Source: Anaerovorax odorimutans
GTDB lineage: Bacteria; Bacillota; Clostridia; Peptostreptococcales; JAAYPU01
Reading direction: 5' to 3'
Assembly (NCBI GenBank): GCA_016841185.1
Contig: JAENZQ010000014.1
Span: forward strand, 28,961 to 92,960
DNA length: 64,000 bases
Shown here: positions 35,872 to 44,773 of the stretch, in pieces
Position numbering within the stretch: the stretch's first letter is position 1
Layout: the number at the start of each line of letters is the position of its first letter
Made by a program: the position numbers and the translations under genes
The notes under the pieces: model-generated
Told to the model about the DNA's origin: nothing
Database searches by the model: none
Seen by the model: only the letters and a program-made list of their open reading frames with translations

Positions 35872-36159
35872 ATGATCATTGAGGGAAAAGCGGTTACTAA
35901 CAATCCTGTAAATATTTCAGAAAAACAGAAAGACACCGAAAAGGCAGAAGAAGTATTCAAAAAGATATTTCTTGAAAGAATGGTTTCTGAGATGCTTGAA
36001 ACTACGGATATCATACCCTCGGCCAATGAATTGCAAAAAGAGTTTTATACGGGAAAAATGTCGGAGATTCTTGCAGATAAATTGCTGCAAAGTACTGATA
36101 TCCGGTGGGAGCAGATTTTAGGCAAATTGGAAAACTCAGCTTTCACACCTGAAAAGTAA
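35872..36159 (+). CDS. flgJ: FlgJ-type rod-binding protein (no muramidase domain)
   Basis: A short protein of 95 residues matching the rod-binding N-terminal domain of FlgJ: AEEVFKKIFLERMVSEMLETTD and KEFYTGKMSEILADKLLQ. The peptidoglycan hydrolase domain of proteobacterial FlgJ is absent, so wall penetration must use another enzyme. The track starts at GTG 35851. ATG 35872 follows GAGGGGA and is preferred. It is the last gene of the flagellar operon. Confidence 0.83.
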   Translation: MIIEGKAVTNNPVNISEKQKDTEKAEEVFKKIFLERMVSEMLETTDIIPSANELQKEFYTGKMSEILADKLLQSTDIRWEQILGKLENSAFTPEK

Positions 36160-36235
36160 CCACAAATATCTCTTGTTCATTGAAATTTCAATACAGGTAC
36201 GAAAGCAGAGTTTGCAATGAAAAATTGATCTATGG

Positions 36236-36264
36236 GAGGATTTGTCTATGACAGATCCTCTTTT
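36236..36264 (+). terminator. Intrinsic terminator of flagellar operon
   Basis: GAGGATTTGTC and GACAGATCCTC pair around a TAT loop with one G-U pair, followed by TTTT. It lies 77 nt after flgJ and ends the flagellar unit. The rest of the 36160-36475 gap holds the next promoter and no gene. Confidence 0.8.
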
Positions 36265-36394
36265 GAATTCACAGAAAAACAGTATTTCTTAGACTGTTGA
36301 AAAACTCATTGCATCAGTTAAAAATGAAATAAGCCTGTATTAATATAATTATATATTAACTTTTCCAACAAGCTCAGTTTTAGTGTATTTATTT

Positions 36395-36423
36395 TTGTAT
36401 TCTTTGGCGGTTCAATGTATAAT
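36395..36423 (+). promoter_or_regulatory. Sigma-A promoter of acyl-CoA synthetase pair
   Basis: TTGTAT and TATAAT with a 17-nt spacer, 53 nt before the TTG start of the first synthetase. Confidence 0.7.
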
Positions 36424-36475
36424 GAAAATAAAACAAATATAGGATATTTTATAGAGGGTTTAAGGGGGAGTAAGA

Positions 36476-38197
36476 TTGAAAAGAAATAAAGAAGACCTTT
36501 ATCCCATCAGACCGATAAAAAACCTGAAGGATCTGATAGAGAGCAGTGCAAGGCTTTTTCCCGAAAGAAATGCTTTTCTAAAAAAGGATAAACCGGGCGG
36601 AACATATATCCCCGTGAAGTACAAGGATTTTAAAACTCAAATAGATGCTCTGGGTACCGCTTTTATGGAGTTAGGGCTGAGGGGTAAGTATATTGCCGTC
36701 ATAGGGGAAAACCGTTTTGAATGGCTGCTTACCTATTTATCCGTTGTTAGTGGCATAGGAGTTATTGTTCCTCTTGATAAAGAATTGCCGTCCAATGAAA
36801 TAAGGCATTTGCTGGAAAGGTCAAAAGCCAGTGCACTGGTTTATTCAGACAAATTGGAAAGTGTTGTTGACAATGCTGTGGGAGGATTACAAAATTTGAA
36901 ATATTTAGTGAGTATGGATGCTTTAGAGGATTCTGCTCAAAAGTTGTCTTTAAAAAAAATGATTGAAAAAGGAGACGGCTTTATCAATAATGGGAAGACG
37001 GAGTATATCGATGCAGAAATCGATCCCGATGATTTCAGTATCCTTCTTTTCACATCGGGAACAACAGGACTTGCAAAAGGCGTTATGCTTTCCCATAAAA
37101 ATATATGTACAAATGTTATGGCAATGTCGCAGTATGTGGATGCGAAAGAAACAGATGTTATTCTTTCAGTGCTCCCCATTCATCATACTTATGAATGCAC
37201 CTGCGGTATATTTACACCTTTATACAAGGGGTCATGCATTGCTTTTTGTGAAGGACTTAAGCATATTGTCAAGAATCTGAACGAAGCAAAGGTTTCTGTA
37301 ATGCTGGGCGTACCTTTGATTTTTGAGTCCATGTATACAAGGTTATGGAAAAAAGCCGAGAAAGACGGAAAGTCATCAAAATTGAGAAAAGGACTTACTA
37401 TTAACCGGACCTTGAGGAAAGTAGGAATGGATAAATCCCGCAAACTATTTAAATCTATTCATGAAGCTTTGGGAGGAAACTTGCGGATGTTTATTTCCGG
37501 TGCAGCTGCAGCCGACCCGGAAATTATAGAATGCTTCAATGATATGGGCATTATTATGTTTCAGGGATATGGGTTAACAGAGTGCTCACCTATTGTAACA
37601 GTCAATAAGGACCACTATATCAAATACAAATCCGCCGGACTGCCTTTGCCTGGAACAGAACTGCGGATTTTTGAGCCGGACGAAGAGGGAATAGGCGAAG
37701 TAATCTGCAAAAGTGACTCAGTCATGTTAGGGTATTTTGAGGATGAAGAAGAAACCTGCAGAGTCATAAGAGAGGGATGGTTCCATACAGGAGATTATGG
37801 TTATCTTGATGAAGATGGCTTTTTATATATTACAGGCAGAAAGAAGAATGTTATTGTTACTAAAAACGGAAAAAATATTTTTCCCGAAGAAGTAGAATAT
37901 TATCTTAACAAAAGTGAATATATTAAAGAAAGTATGGTATGGGGTAAAATTGATGAAAAGCGGGAAGATACTTTAGTATGTGCGGACGTTGTAGTGGATA
38001 TGGAATTATTAAAAGAAACGGACAGAGTTTATTCCAATGAAGAAATACATCAATTAATACAGGAAGTGATTCATAATGTCAATGGGAAAATGCCTTTATA
38101 TAAACGTATAAGGCGTTTTAATATTCGAAATGATGAATTCGAAAAAACTACTACTCAGAAAATCAAAAGATACGGAAATAATACAAAGAATCAATAA
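36476..38197 (+). CDS. Long-chain acyl-CoA synthetase (AMP-binding), paralog 1
   Basis: An ANL-superfamily enzyme of 573 residues that activates a fatty acid to acyl-AMP and then to acyl-CoA. The AMP-binding P-loop is LLFTSGTTGLAKGVMLSHKN near residue 190. Further motifs are FQGYGLTECSPIVTVN, the adenylation motif HTGDYGYLDEDGFLYITGRKKNVIVTKNGKNIFPEE, and the C-terminal lysine region KTTTQKIKR. The start is TTG 36476 behind GGGGGAG. It is followed by a close paralog after a few bases. Confidence 0.9.
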   Translation: MKRNKEDLYPIRPIKNLKDLIESSARLFPERNAFLKKDKPGGTYIPVKYKDFKTQIDALGTAFMELGLRGKYIAVIGENRFEWLLTYLSVVSGIGVIVPLDKELPSNEIRHLLERSKASALVYSDKLESVVDNAVGGLQNLKYLVSMDALEDSAQKLSLKKMIEKGDGFINNGKTEYIDAEIDPDDFSILLFTSGTTGLAKGVMLSHKNICTNVMAMSQYVDAKETDVILSVLPIHHTYECTCGIFTPLYKGSCIAFCEGLKHIVKNLNEAKVSVMLGVPLIFESMYTRLWKKAEKDGKSSKLRKGLTINRTLRKVGMDKSRKLFKSIHEALGGNLRMFISGAAAADPEIIECFNDMGIIMFQGYGLTECSPIVTVNKDHYIKYKSAGLPLPGTELRIFEPDEEGIGEVICKSDSVMLGYFEDEEETCRVIREGWFHTGDYGYLDEDGFLYITGRKKNVIVTKNGKNIFPEEVEYYLNKSEYIKESMVWGKIDEKREDTLVCADVVVDMELLKETDRVYSNEEIHQLIQEVIHNVNGKMPLYKRIRRFNIRNDEFEKTTTQKIKRYGNNTKNQ

Positions 38198-38211
38198 GGA
38201 AGGTGAAAAAA

Positions 38212-39924
38212 ATGGCGACCAAACCCATTTACGATGTAAGGGAGATCAAGAATCTGAAAGACATGTTTTATTCAAGCACGGACATTTTTGGTGACAAAAC
38301 GGCTTTTATGGTAAAGGACAATCCGGGAGGAGCTTATAGAAATATCACTTATAACCAGTTCAGGAGAGATGTGGATGCTTTCGGTACAGCTCTTATGGAT
38401 ATGGGTTTAAAAAATAACAAAATTGCCGTAATTGGTGAAAACAGATATGAATGGGCAGTTACATATATGGCGGTTGTTAATGGAGTAGGAACCATTGTAC
38501 CCTTCGACAAGGAACTTCCGGAGGAAGAAATAAAATATCTCATAAAAGCTTCCGGAGTTAGCTGTATGGTATACTCCGAGAAGTTCGGCAATTTTTTTGA
38601 AGATCTGGACATAAAAGGAATGGAGCTTTCTCAGTATATTAATATGGATGCTGAAAGGGATAATGGCGCACATTTTTCCTTTTCCAGAATATTGGAAAAA
38701 GGAAAGAAATTATTGAAGCAGGGAGATAGAACGTATATTGAGGCAAAAATTGATGAAAATGAGATGAAAATCCTTCTCTATACTTCAGGGACTACCGGAA
38801 TGGCAAAAGGTGTCATGCTTTCTCATAAGAATATTACTACAAATCTGATGGCTATGTGTTCTATGGTAAATATTACTCCGGATGATATTTTCTTTTCCAT
38901 ACTGCCGTTACATCATACTTATGAATGTACATGCGGGTTTCTTACACCCATCTACAGGGGTGCGGCTATTGCTTATTGTGAGGGCCTTAAATATATATTA
39001 AAAAACATGGAAGAAGCGAAACCTACTATTTTCTTAGGTGTTCCTTTAATATTTGAAGGCATTTATAAAAAATTATGGAGACAGGCCAAAAAAAGCGGTT
39101 TGGATAAAAAGCTTTCAAAGGCGATTAAGATTAATAACAGTCTTAAAAAATTCGGAGTGGATCTTTCGGGCAAACTCTTTAAAAAAGTTCATAGTAACTT
39201 TGGAGGACATATCCGAATGTTCATAAGCGGCGGGGCAGGCATTGACCCTGAAGTCGCCAAAGGCTTCAGAGATTTGGGAATTTTTACATTGCAGGGCTAT
39301 GGGCTGACTGAAATGTCCCCCATTGTTGCATTGAATCCGGATGTCAAACCAAAGAATGCAGCCGCCGGCGTGCCTCTTCCCGGGATTGATGTTAAAATTC
39401 ATGACCCCGGTGAAGACGGAATAGGAGAGATTATTACCAAAGGCGGCAATCTTATGTTAGGGTACTATAACAATCAGGAAGCTACTGACCAGGTCATTAT
39501 AGATAATTGGTTTTATACGGGCGATCTGGGATATCTGGATCATGAAAACTACGTTTATATCACCGGGAGAAAAAAGAATGTGATCGTGACTAAAAATGGA
39601 AAAAATGTTTTTCCGGAGGAACTTGAATTTTACTTAAACCGAAATGAATATATTGAAGAAAGTATCATTTGGGGAAAAGAAGATTCGGCATCCGGAGAGA
39701 TTTATGTTCATGCTCAAATAAGGCCTAATTATGAAGCGCTTCAAGAAGCATTTAACAGCTCCCTTTCCGATGAACAGGTTCATGATTTTCTTCAGAAGGA
39801 AGTGGACCGGATAAATAGGGAACTGCCTTTTTACAAAAAAATCCGCAAAATACAAATCAGAAAAGAAGAATTTGCAAAGACAACAAGTAAAAAGATCAAA
39901 AGGCACTTAGAAGTACCTAAGTAA
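38212..39924 (+). CDS. Long-chain acyl-CoA synthetase (AMP-binding), paralog 2
   Basis: A 570-residue paralog of the upstream enzyme with the same motifs (LLYTSGTTGMAKGVMLSHKN, LQGYGLTEMSPIVALN, YITGRKKNVIVTKNGKNVFPEE, KTTSKKIKRH). Both active-site sets are complete, so neither looks decayed. Substrate chain length or pathway may differ between the two. The track starts at GTG 38203. ATG 38212 behind AAGGAAGG is better placed. Confidence 0.9.
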   Translation: MATKPIYDVREIKNLKDMFYSSTDIFGDKTAFMVKDNPGGAYRNITYNQFRRDVDAFGTALMDMGLKNNKIAVIGENRYEWAVTYMAVVNGVGTIVPFDKELPEEEIKYLIKASGVSCMVYSEKFGNFFEDLDIKGMELSQYINMDAERDNGAHFSFSRILEKGKKLLKQGDRTYIEAKIDENEMKILLYTSGTTGMAKGVMLSHKNITTNLMAMCSMVNITPDDIFFSILPLHHTYECTCGFLTPIYRGAAIAYCEGLKYILKNMEEAKPTIFLGVPLIFEGIYKKLWRQAKKSGLDKKLSKAIKINNSLKKFGVDLSGKLFKKVHSNFGGHIRMFISGGAGIDPEVAKGFRDLGIFTLQGYGLTEMSPIVALNPDVKPKNAAAGVPLPGIDVKIHDPGEDGIGEIITKGGNLMLGYYNNQEATDQVIIDNWFYTGDLGYLDHENYVYITGRKKNVIVTKNGKNVFPEELEFYLNRNEYIEESIIWGKEDSASGEIYVHAQIRPNYEALQEAFNSSLSDEQVHDFLQKEVDRINRELPFYKKIRKIQIRKEEFAKTTSKKIKRHLEVPK

Positions 39925-40053
39925 ATTTAGAATTTAAGATTTATTTGAGTAGAAAAGTTGAATAAATAACGATTATCATGGTTTAAATGTTGTATTTTTG
40001 GTATATTAGTATTAGGACAAAAATAAAACAGTTAAGTAAGGAGTTTTAGTTTT

Positions 40054-40272
40054 ATGGAAAATGAAATCAAACAGCTTTTAGAAAAAGTAAGACCTCTTCT
40101 TCAGAGAGACGGAGGAGATGTAGAATTTGTCAGTTATGAAGATGGTATTGTAAAGGTTAGGCTTCAGGGAGCCTGCAGTGGGTGTCCCGGTGCACAGATG
40201 ACCATAAAAACAGTCATAGAAAGAATGCTTAAAGAACAATTTCCGGAAGTCAAAGAGGTTGTAGGCGTATAA
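40054..40272 (+). CDS. NFU-type iron-sulfur scaffold protein
   Basis: A 72-residue protein that is a stand-alone NifU C-terminal (NFU) domain. The CSGCPGAQMTIKTVIE motif holds the two cysteines that bind or pass on a [4Fe-4S] cluster. RPLLQRDGGDVEFVSYEDGIVKVRLQGAC is the usual lead-in. It delivers clusters to target proteins. GTAAGGAG precedes the start. It stands alone, with intergenic DNA on both sides. Confidence 0.93.
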   Translation: MENEIKQLLEKVRPLLQRDGGDVEFVSYEDGIVKVRLQGACSGCPGAQMTIKTVIERMLKEQFPEVKEVVGV

Positions 40273-40342
40273 AAGATTATTAAAATCAAATCATTCAAAG
40301 TCATTCAATAATACATATTTCATCTTTCGTTCCATCTAATTG

Positions 40343-40415
40343 AAAGTCCGTGTTTCAAAAAAGAATGAACTGTATTGCGGCATCTATTAAATCCGTTGTT
40401 ATAATCACGGACTTT
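40343..40415 (+). repeat. Long-range 10-bp inverted repeat
   Basis: AAAGTCCGTG at 40343-40352 is the exact reverse complement of CACGGACTTT at 40406-40415. The enclosed 53 nt contain an extended -10 (TGTTATAAT). It may be part of an RNA fold or a protein-binding site. Confidence 0.55.
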
Positions 40416-40534
40416 AACTATGAACATTGAAGGTGGTTTTGTTCCAAAGCCTCCGTTTTATGATACTAAAATTGAATTTACAATTGATACTTACGGCTGG
40501 AAATTTTGCGGCAGCAAAATTTCCGCTTTTTTTT
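40412..40534 (+). ncRNA. Candidate small RNA ending at strong terminator
   Basis: An extended -10 (TGTTATAAT, 40397-40405) lies 94 nt before a perfect terminator hairpin, with no gene between them. The predicted transcript contains a second hairpin (arms GGTGGTTTTG and CAAAGCCTCC with one mismatch). The nearest upstream gene, the NFU gene, ends 227 nt before the terminator. The region could also be a long 3' UTR of that gene. Not recognised as a known RNA. Confidence 0.35.
40499..40534 (+). terminator. Strong intrinsic terminator
   Basis: GGAAATTTTGC and GCAAAATTTCC form a perfect 11-bp stem with GGCA loop, followed by GC and eight T residues. Confidence 0.88.
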
Positions 40535-40562
40535 GGCAAAATCCTTCTTTATCTATTATAAT
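40533..40562 (+). promoter_or_regulatory. Promoter of capA-like gene
   Basis: TTGGCA and TATAAT with an 18-nt spacer. Transcription would start near 40569, leaving a leader of about 105 nt that includes a small CAGGC-TTTCT-GCCTG hairpin at 40636-40650. Confidence 0.6.
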
Positions 40563-40673
40563 GAAGTGAGACCCGTTAGAGGAAGTCTTAGAGCTTGTTT
40601 AATGAGATAAACTATGTACGATATGTGAGAGATATCAGGCTTTCTGCCTGTGTTAAACAAAAGGGTGAAAAAG

Positions 40674-41954
40674 ATGAAAAAAATTACGATCATTTTATTT
40701 GTTCTGGTCCTTGCAGCCTTTTCCTATATCAGCCTTGATACTTTTTCAAAGCAAGCTGAAAATTTGGAGACTACAGTACAGGATGAAGGGATAGAGGTAC
40801 CAAAGCAGGAACCGGTATATTTGAATATTACTGCAGTAGGGGACATCATGACTCACGGTCCACAATTAAAAGCCCAGTATGATTGGGAAAACAGTGCCTA
40901 TGATTTTTCTGACAATTATGAAATGATTATGCCCCTTATTGATGCGGCAGATCTTGCCTTTTGTAATATTGAAACTGTTTTTGCAGGTGAAGAACAAAAG
41001 TATTCCAGTTATCCCAGGTTCAATACCCCCGACAGTCTGGTGAAAGCACTTAAAGATGCCGGCTTTGATGTTGCTGTCACATCCAATAATCATTGCCTGG
41101 ACCGTGGTGCGGAAGGTGTTATCCGTACAATTAATGTTGTCAGGGATAATGGATTGCAGGCTGCAGGAACACAGCTAAAAAATGAACAGAATTTTTTAAT
41201 ATATCCTGTTAAAGGCATAAAAGTGGGGATTGCCGCATATACCTATGAAACACCGGAATACAAGAATTCTAAAACCATTAATGGCTTAGTCGTACCTGAA
41301 GAAATAGAGGATTGTATCAATACTTTCAATTATGATAATCTGGACGAAAATCTTAAAAAAATGAAGTACACCATTGAAGAAATGAGAGCCCAGGGCGCGC
41401 AGATTATAATATTTTACCTTCATTGGGGACAGGAATATAATAGAACCCCTGATGAATACCAGAAAAAGATTGCCGGTTATCTGGCTGAAAATGATGTAGA
41501 TATTCTTTTCGGGTCACATCCTCATGTTATTCAACCAGTTGAAATTATTGAAGATAAGGAAGGAGAAAAAACAGTTGTATTTTATTCCCTCGGAAACTTT
41601 ATTTCAAACCAGAGATATGAATTAATGGGATTCAGATATTCGGAAGATGGTATGATTGGTGAAGTGATCTGGGAATTTGACCCTGAAAAGCAATCGGGCA
41701 GTCTTTTGGAAGTGAAAAGTATTCCGACCTGGGTGCATAAGCACTATTCAAATGGAAATAATTATGAGATCGTTCCTTTGCCTCAGTTTCTTGAACAAGA
41801 GGTTCTATCGGAAGAAACTTTGTGGAGAGCGGAAAATTCTTTTAAAAACACTTTACAAATCATAGGCTTCGATTACCTGAATGAGGAGACCATGGAGCTG
41901 GAGATATATAAAAGGAAAGCTGAAGAAGAGATAAAAGAAGAGTCTCAGAGATGA
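40674..41954 (+). CDS. CapA/PgsA-type poly-gamma-glutamate capsule metallophosphatase-like protein
   Basis: A 426-residue exported protein with an N-terminal signal or anchor (MKKITIILFVLVLAAFSYISL). The PGA_cap calcineurin-like domain has AVGDIMTHG, FCNIETVFAG, VTSNNHCLDRG, FYLHWGQEYN, FGSHPHVIQPVE and YSLGNFISNQ. Capsule biosynthesis genes capB and capC are not nearby, so a general envelope phosphatase role is possible. The track begins at GTG 40650. ATG 40674, with AAAGGGTG upstream, is preferred. Confidence 0.87.
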   Translation: MKKITIILFVLVLAAFSYISLDTFSKQAENLETTVQDEGIEVPKQEPVYLNITAVGDIMTHGPQLKAQYDWENSAYDFSDNYEMIMPLIDAADLAFCNIETVFAGEEQKYSSYPRFNTPDSLVKALKDAGFDVAVTSNNHCLDRGAEGVIRTINVVRDNGLQAAGTQLKNEQNFLIYPVKGIKVGIAAYTYETPEYKNSKTINGLVVPEEIEDCINTFNYDNLDENLKKMKYTIEEMRAQGAQIIIFYLHWGQEYNRTPDEYQKKIAGYLAENDVDILFGSHPHVIQPVEIIEDKEGEKTVVFYSLGNFISNQRYELMGFRYSEDGMIGEVIWEFDPEKQSGSLLEVKSIPTWVHKHYSNGNNYEIVPLPQFLEQEVLSEETLWRAENSFKNTLQIIGFDYLNEETMELEIYKRKAEEEIKEESQR

Positions 41955-41981
41955 GAGGATAGAGTTTTAGAAGATTAGAAG

Positions 41982-42040
41982 AAGATAAAAGATAAAAAAT
42001 AACAGTTAATGATAATTTTGCTTTGCAAAATCTCCATCAT
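41982..42040 (+). repeat. AT-rich dispersed intergenic repeat, copy R3
   Basis: GATAAAAGATAAAAAATAACAG leads into AGTTAATGATAATTTTG with core ATTTTGC-TTT-GCAAAAT. It is closest to copy R2 at 33477. Confidence 0.65.
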
Positions 42041-42141
42041 AATATAAAGATAGAAATTATAGCTTTGTTATAGTTTCTGATAATCACTAACCCCTAATCT
42101 CCAATAAAACTTAACTTACACTTTAAGAAGGAAAGAAGAAT

Positions 42142-42921
42142 ATGGATTTACTTAGGGAGCTTCAGGAAGCCAAAGAAGCTGCATATGCGGCAGGCAAGAG
42201 TATACTTGAGGTATATAAAGAAGATTTTCAAACTGAATACAAAGAGGATAACACACCGGTTACAAAGGCTGATTATATAGCGAACAAAGTGATTATTACC
42301 AAGATAAGAAGATACTTTCCCAATGATGCTATATTATCAGAAGAAGCACGGGATGACAAAGATAGAATGCTGAACCCAAGGTGCTGGATAATCGACCCTC
42401 TGGACGGAACTAAGGAATTTGTAAAAAAGAACGGAGAGTTTACGGTAAACATAGGCCTTGCTTATAATAATAAGCCCGTAATGGGTGTTATTTATATCCC
42501 TGTAAAGGGTGAATTGTATTATGCGATTCAAGGGAAAGGTGCTTTTTATGAAAAAAATCATATGAAAAAGCAAATTACCGTTTCAGACAGAGTAAAAAAT
42601 ATTCGTGCTGCCTGCAGCCGCTCCCATACCTCAAAAAGGCTGATAGCGATTTTGGAACAAAAGGGAATAACTGAAAGGATTTATGCAGGAAGCGCCATCA
42701 AAGGATGCATGGTCGCAAGCGGAGAAGCCGAAATATACTATCGATTTGGTTTTACCAGTGAATGGGATACTGCGGCACTTCAATGTATTGTGGAAGAAGC
42801 AGGCGGCATATTCAGGCAGATGGATGATACGGAAATGACCTATAACAGAAAAGACCCCGTAAATCGAAAAGGTTTTTACATCCTTAACCGGATAGAAAAC
42901 AAGCTGCAAATTAAGATTTAA
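42142..42921 (+). CDS. cysQ: Inositol monophosphatase-family 3'(2'),5'-bisphosphate nucleotidase, CysQ-like
   Basis: A 259-residue member of the inositol monophosphatase superfamily. The metal-site motifs are SEEARDD, IDPLDGTKEFVK near residue 85, and SEWDTAALQCIVEEAGG near the C-terminus. The KEF after DGT and the overall length are as in CysQ, which degrades phosphoadenosine phosphate. Inositol phosphatase activity cannot be excluded. GGAAAGAAG precedes the ATG. Confidence 0.82.
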   Translation: MDLLRELQEAKEAAYAAGKSILEVYKEDFQTEYKEDNTPVTKADYIANKVIITKIRRYFPNDAILSEEARDDKDRMLNPRCWIIDPLDGTKEFVKKNGEFTVNIGLAYNNKPVMGVIYIPVKGELYYAIQGKGAFYEKNHMKKQITVSDRVKNIRAACSRSHTSKRLIAILEQKGITERIYAGSAIKGCMVASGEAEIYYRFGFTSEWDTAALQCIVEEAGGIFRQMDDTEMTYNRKDPVNRKGFYILNRIENKLQIKI

Positions 42922-42966
42922 GGTAGATTTTGTTTACAAAATCTTCACCTTGTCATCGCGATAAGG
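42911..42966 (+). repeat. Composite repeat: AT-rich copy R4 plus TGTCATCGCGA copy 3
   Basis: TTAAGATTTAAGG leads into GATTTTG-TTTA-CAAAATC, then TTCACC and TGTCATCGCGATAAGG. The two repeat types are adjacent here, which suggests that they travel together or form a composite element. Confidence 0.6.
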
Positions 42967-43029
42967 TTGCGATGCGGTAAACTCGAAAAATCAAAAATCA
43001 TAATTCGTAAATATGGAAAGAGGTGGAAG

Positions 43030-44427
43030 ATGGAATATTTAAAAAAACTGGATGCACTTCAGGATGAACTTATTAAAACCCTACAGGGGTTGATTCGGAT
43101 AAGAAGCGTAGAAGATAAACCGATACAGGATAAGCCTTTTGGTAAAGGGATACATGAAGCTTTGATGTATATGCTTAATAAAGGAAAAGCATTAGGGCTT
43201 GAAGTGAAAAATGTTGACAATTATGCCGGGCATGTAGAAATCGGCGAGGGAAAAGATATTTTAGGCATTCTGGCTCATTTGGACGTAGTTCCTGAAGGGT
43301 CCGGATGGCAGTATGATCCTTTTGGAGGAGAAATAGTAGACGGTAAAATATACGGAAGAGGTACAGTGGATGATAAGGGACCGGCAGTTGCAGTTCTTTA
43401 TGGAATGAAAGCAATAAAGGATTCCGGTATAAAGCTTTCTAAAAGAGTTCGCCTTATATTGGGGACAGATGAGGAATCTTCAAGATGGGCCGGTATAAAA
43501 TATTATTTATCAAAAGAAGAAATACCAAATTTTGGATTTACCCCGGATTCAAATTTTCCGGTGATCCATGCCGAAATGGGAATTCTTATTTTTGACTTGA
43601 TAAAAAAAATCAAAGCCGGCACTACAGGGGCTGTTTCACTTAAAAGCATAAAGGGAGGCAATGCACCTAATATGGTACCGGACAGCTGTAAAGCGGTTAT
43701 TACGGCTGATGATTATCAGGATATCCTGAAAAAGGTTGCCCGGTTTAATAATGATAACACAGATAAAATTTCAACAAGAGCAAGAGGAAAATCCTTGGAG
43801 ATATATTCTGAAGGGGTTTCTGCACACGGCGCTCACCCCGAGCGGGGTATCAATGCAGTTTCCATCTTGATGAGATTTTTGGGAATGATCCGTTTTGCAA
43901 ATGAAGACCATAATGAATTTATAGAGTTTTATAACCAAAAAATAGGAATGAACATTCATGGAGAATACATGGGCTGTTATTTTAAGGACGAAATTTCCGG
44001 CCAGTTGATATTTAATGTTGGCAAAATAACCGTGGATGAAAAAACAGCGGGACTGACCATCAATATCCGGTACCCGGTTTCAATGAAAGGAGAAGAAATA
44101 TATAAAGGAATCAGAACCGTTACGGATGAATATGATTTTGGAATCGTAAAAACAGGTGAACAGAACCCAATCTACTTGCCAACGGATCATCCGGTGGTTC
44201 AAATACTGATGAAGGTGTACCGGAAACATACAAATGATAAGGCAAGCAATCCTATTGTTATCGGGGGAGGCACCTATGCAAGAGCAATTGAAAATGCTGT
44301 TGCTTTTGGGCCTGTTTTTATCGGGCAGCCATCTGTAGAACATCAAAAGGATGAACATATAGAAATCGATTTATTAATGAAGGCTTCTAAAATATTTGCA
44401 GATGCCATTTATGAGCTTGCCAAATAA
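43030..44427 (+). CDS. pepV: M20 family dipeptidase, PepV-like
   Basis: A zinc-dependent dipeptidase of 465 residues. The metal ligands appear in GILAHLDVVPEGSGWQYDPF, GRGTVDDKGPA, LGTDEESSRWAG and, near the end, the final histidine region (SVEHQKDEHIEIDLL). FGFTPDSNFPVIHAEMG is typical of PepV. The track starts at TTG 42967, which reads through the repeat. ATG 43030 follows AGAGGTGG and gives MEYLKKLDALQDELIK. It likely acts in peptide breakdown in the cytoplasm. Confidence 0.9.
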   Translation: MEYLKKLDALQDELIKTLQGLIRIRSVEDKPIQDKPFGKGIHEALMYMLNKGKALGLEVKNVDNYAGHVEIGEGKDILGILAHLDVVPEGSGWQYDPFGGEIVDGKIYGRGTVDDKGPAVAVLYGMKAIKDSGIKLSKRVRLILGTDEESSRWAGIKYYLSKEEIPNFGFTPDSNFPVIHAEMGILIFDLIKKIKAGTTGAVSLKSIKGGNAPNMVPDSCKAVITADDYQDILKKVARFNNDNTDKISTRARGKSLEIYSEGVSAHGAHPERGINAVSILMRFLGMIRFANEDHNEFIEFYNQKIGMNIHGEYMGCYFKDEISGQLIFNVGKITVDEKTAGLTINIRYPVSMKGEEIYKGIRTVTDEYDFGIVKTGEQNPIYLPTDHPVVQILMKVYRKHTNDKASNPIVIGGGTYARAIENAVAFGPVFIGQPSVEHQKDEHIEIDLLMKASKIFADAIYELAK

Positions 44428-44452
44428 ATAGAAGATAATGAGCAGGTTCTTC

Positions 44453-44481
44453 TTGAAAAATAGAAATACAACCGTTATAAT
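44453..44481 (+). promoter_or_regulatory. Sigma-A promoter of FMN riboswitch-ribU unit
   Basis: TTGAAA and TATAAT with a 17-nt spacer. Transcription would begin just upstream of the riboswitch. Confidence 0.75.
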
Positions 44482-44510
44482 ATAAGTGCAAAAATAAATA
44501 ATAAATATGT

Positions 44511-44622
44511 AATCTTCGGGGCAGGGTGAAAATCCCTACCGGCGGTGATAGTCCGCGAGCACATTGTGTTGAGCCTGTGAAATTCAGGTACCGACAGTTA
44601 AAGTCTGGATGGGAGAAGATAA
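44511..44622 (+). promoter_or_regulatory. FMN riboswitch (RFN element)
   Basis: The conserved blocks CAGGGTGAAAATCCCTACC, GGCGGTGATAGTCCGCGAGC, GACAGTTAAAGTCTGGATGG and GAGAAGAT are all present in order. P1 pairs ATCTTC with GAAGAT. It lies in front of ribU, whose product imports riboflavin, so high FMN would shut down uptake. Confidence 0.96.
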
Positions 44623-44645
44623 ATGATTAGAGTGTAATTACAATG

Positions 44646-44672
44646 CCCGAAGAAAAATCTTCGGGTTTTGAT
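44646..44672 (+). terminator. Riboswitch expression-platform terminator
   Basis: CCCGAAGA and TCTTCGGG form a stem with AAAA loop, followed by TTTT. The 3' arm repeats the 5' strand of riboswitch P1 (ATCTTCGGG), so P1 and an antiterminator compete for the same bases. Confidence 0.85.
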
Positions 44673-44773
44673 ATTTTGGGAATAAATTGTAGAACACCTG
44701 ATGATTTTAACCATCGAAGATTACCGGGCTGAATCTTAAGTTCAGACATTATATTATAGGAGGAGAAAAAGAA

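Noticed and set aside
40420-40569. 49-codon ORF starting MNIEGGFVPKPPF
   Set aside because: No ribosome site, and it runs through a perfect terminator hairpin.
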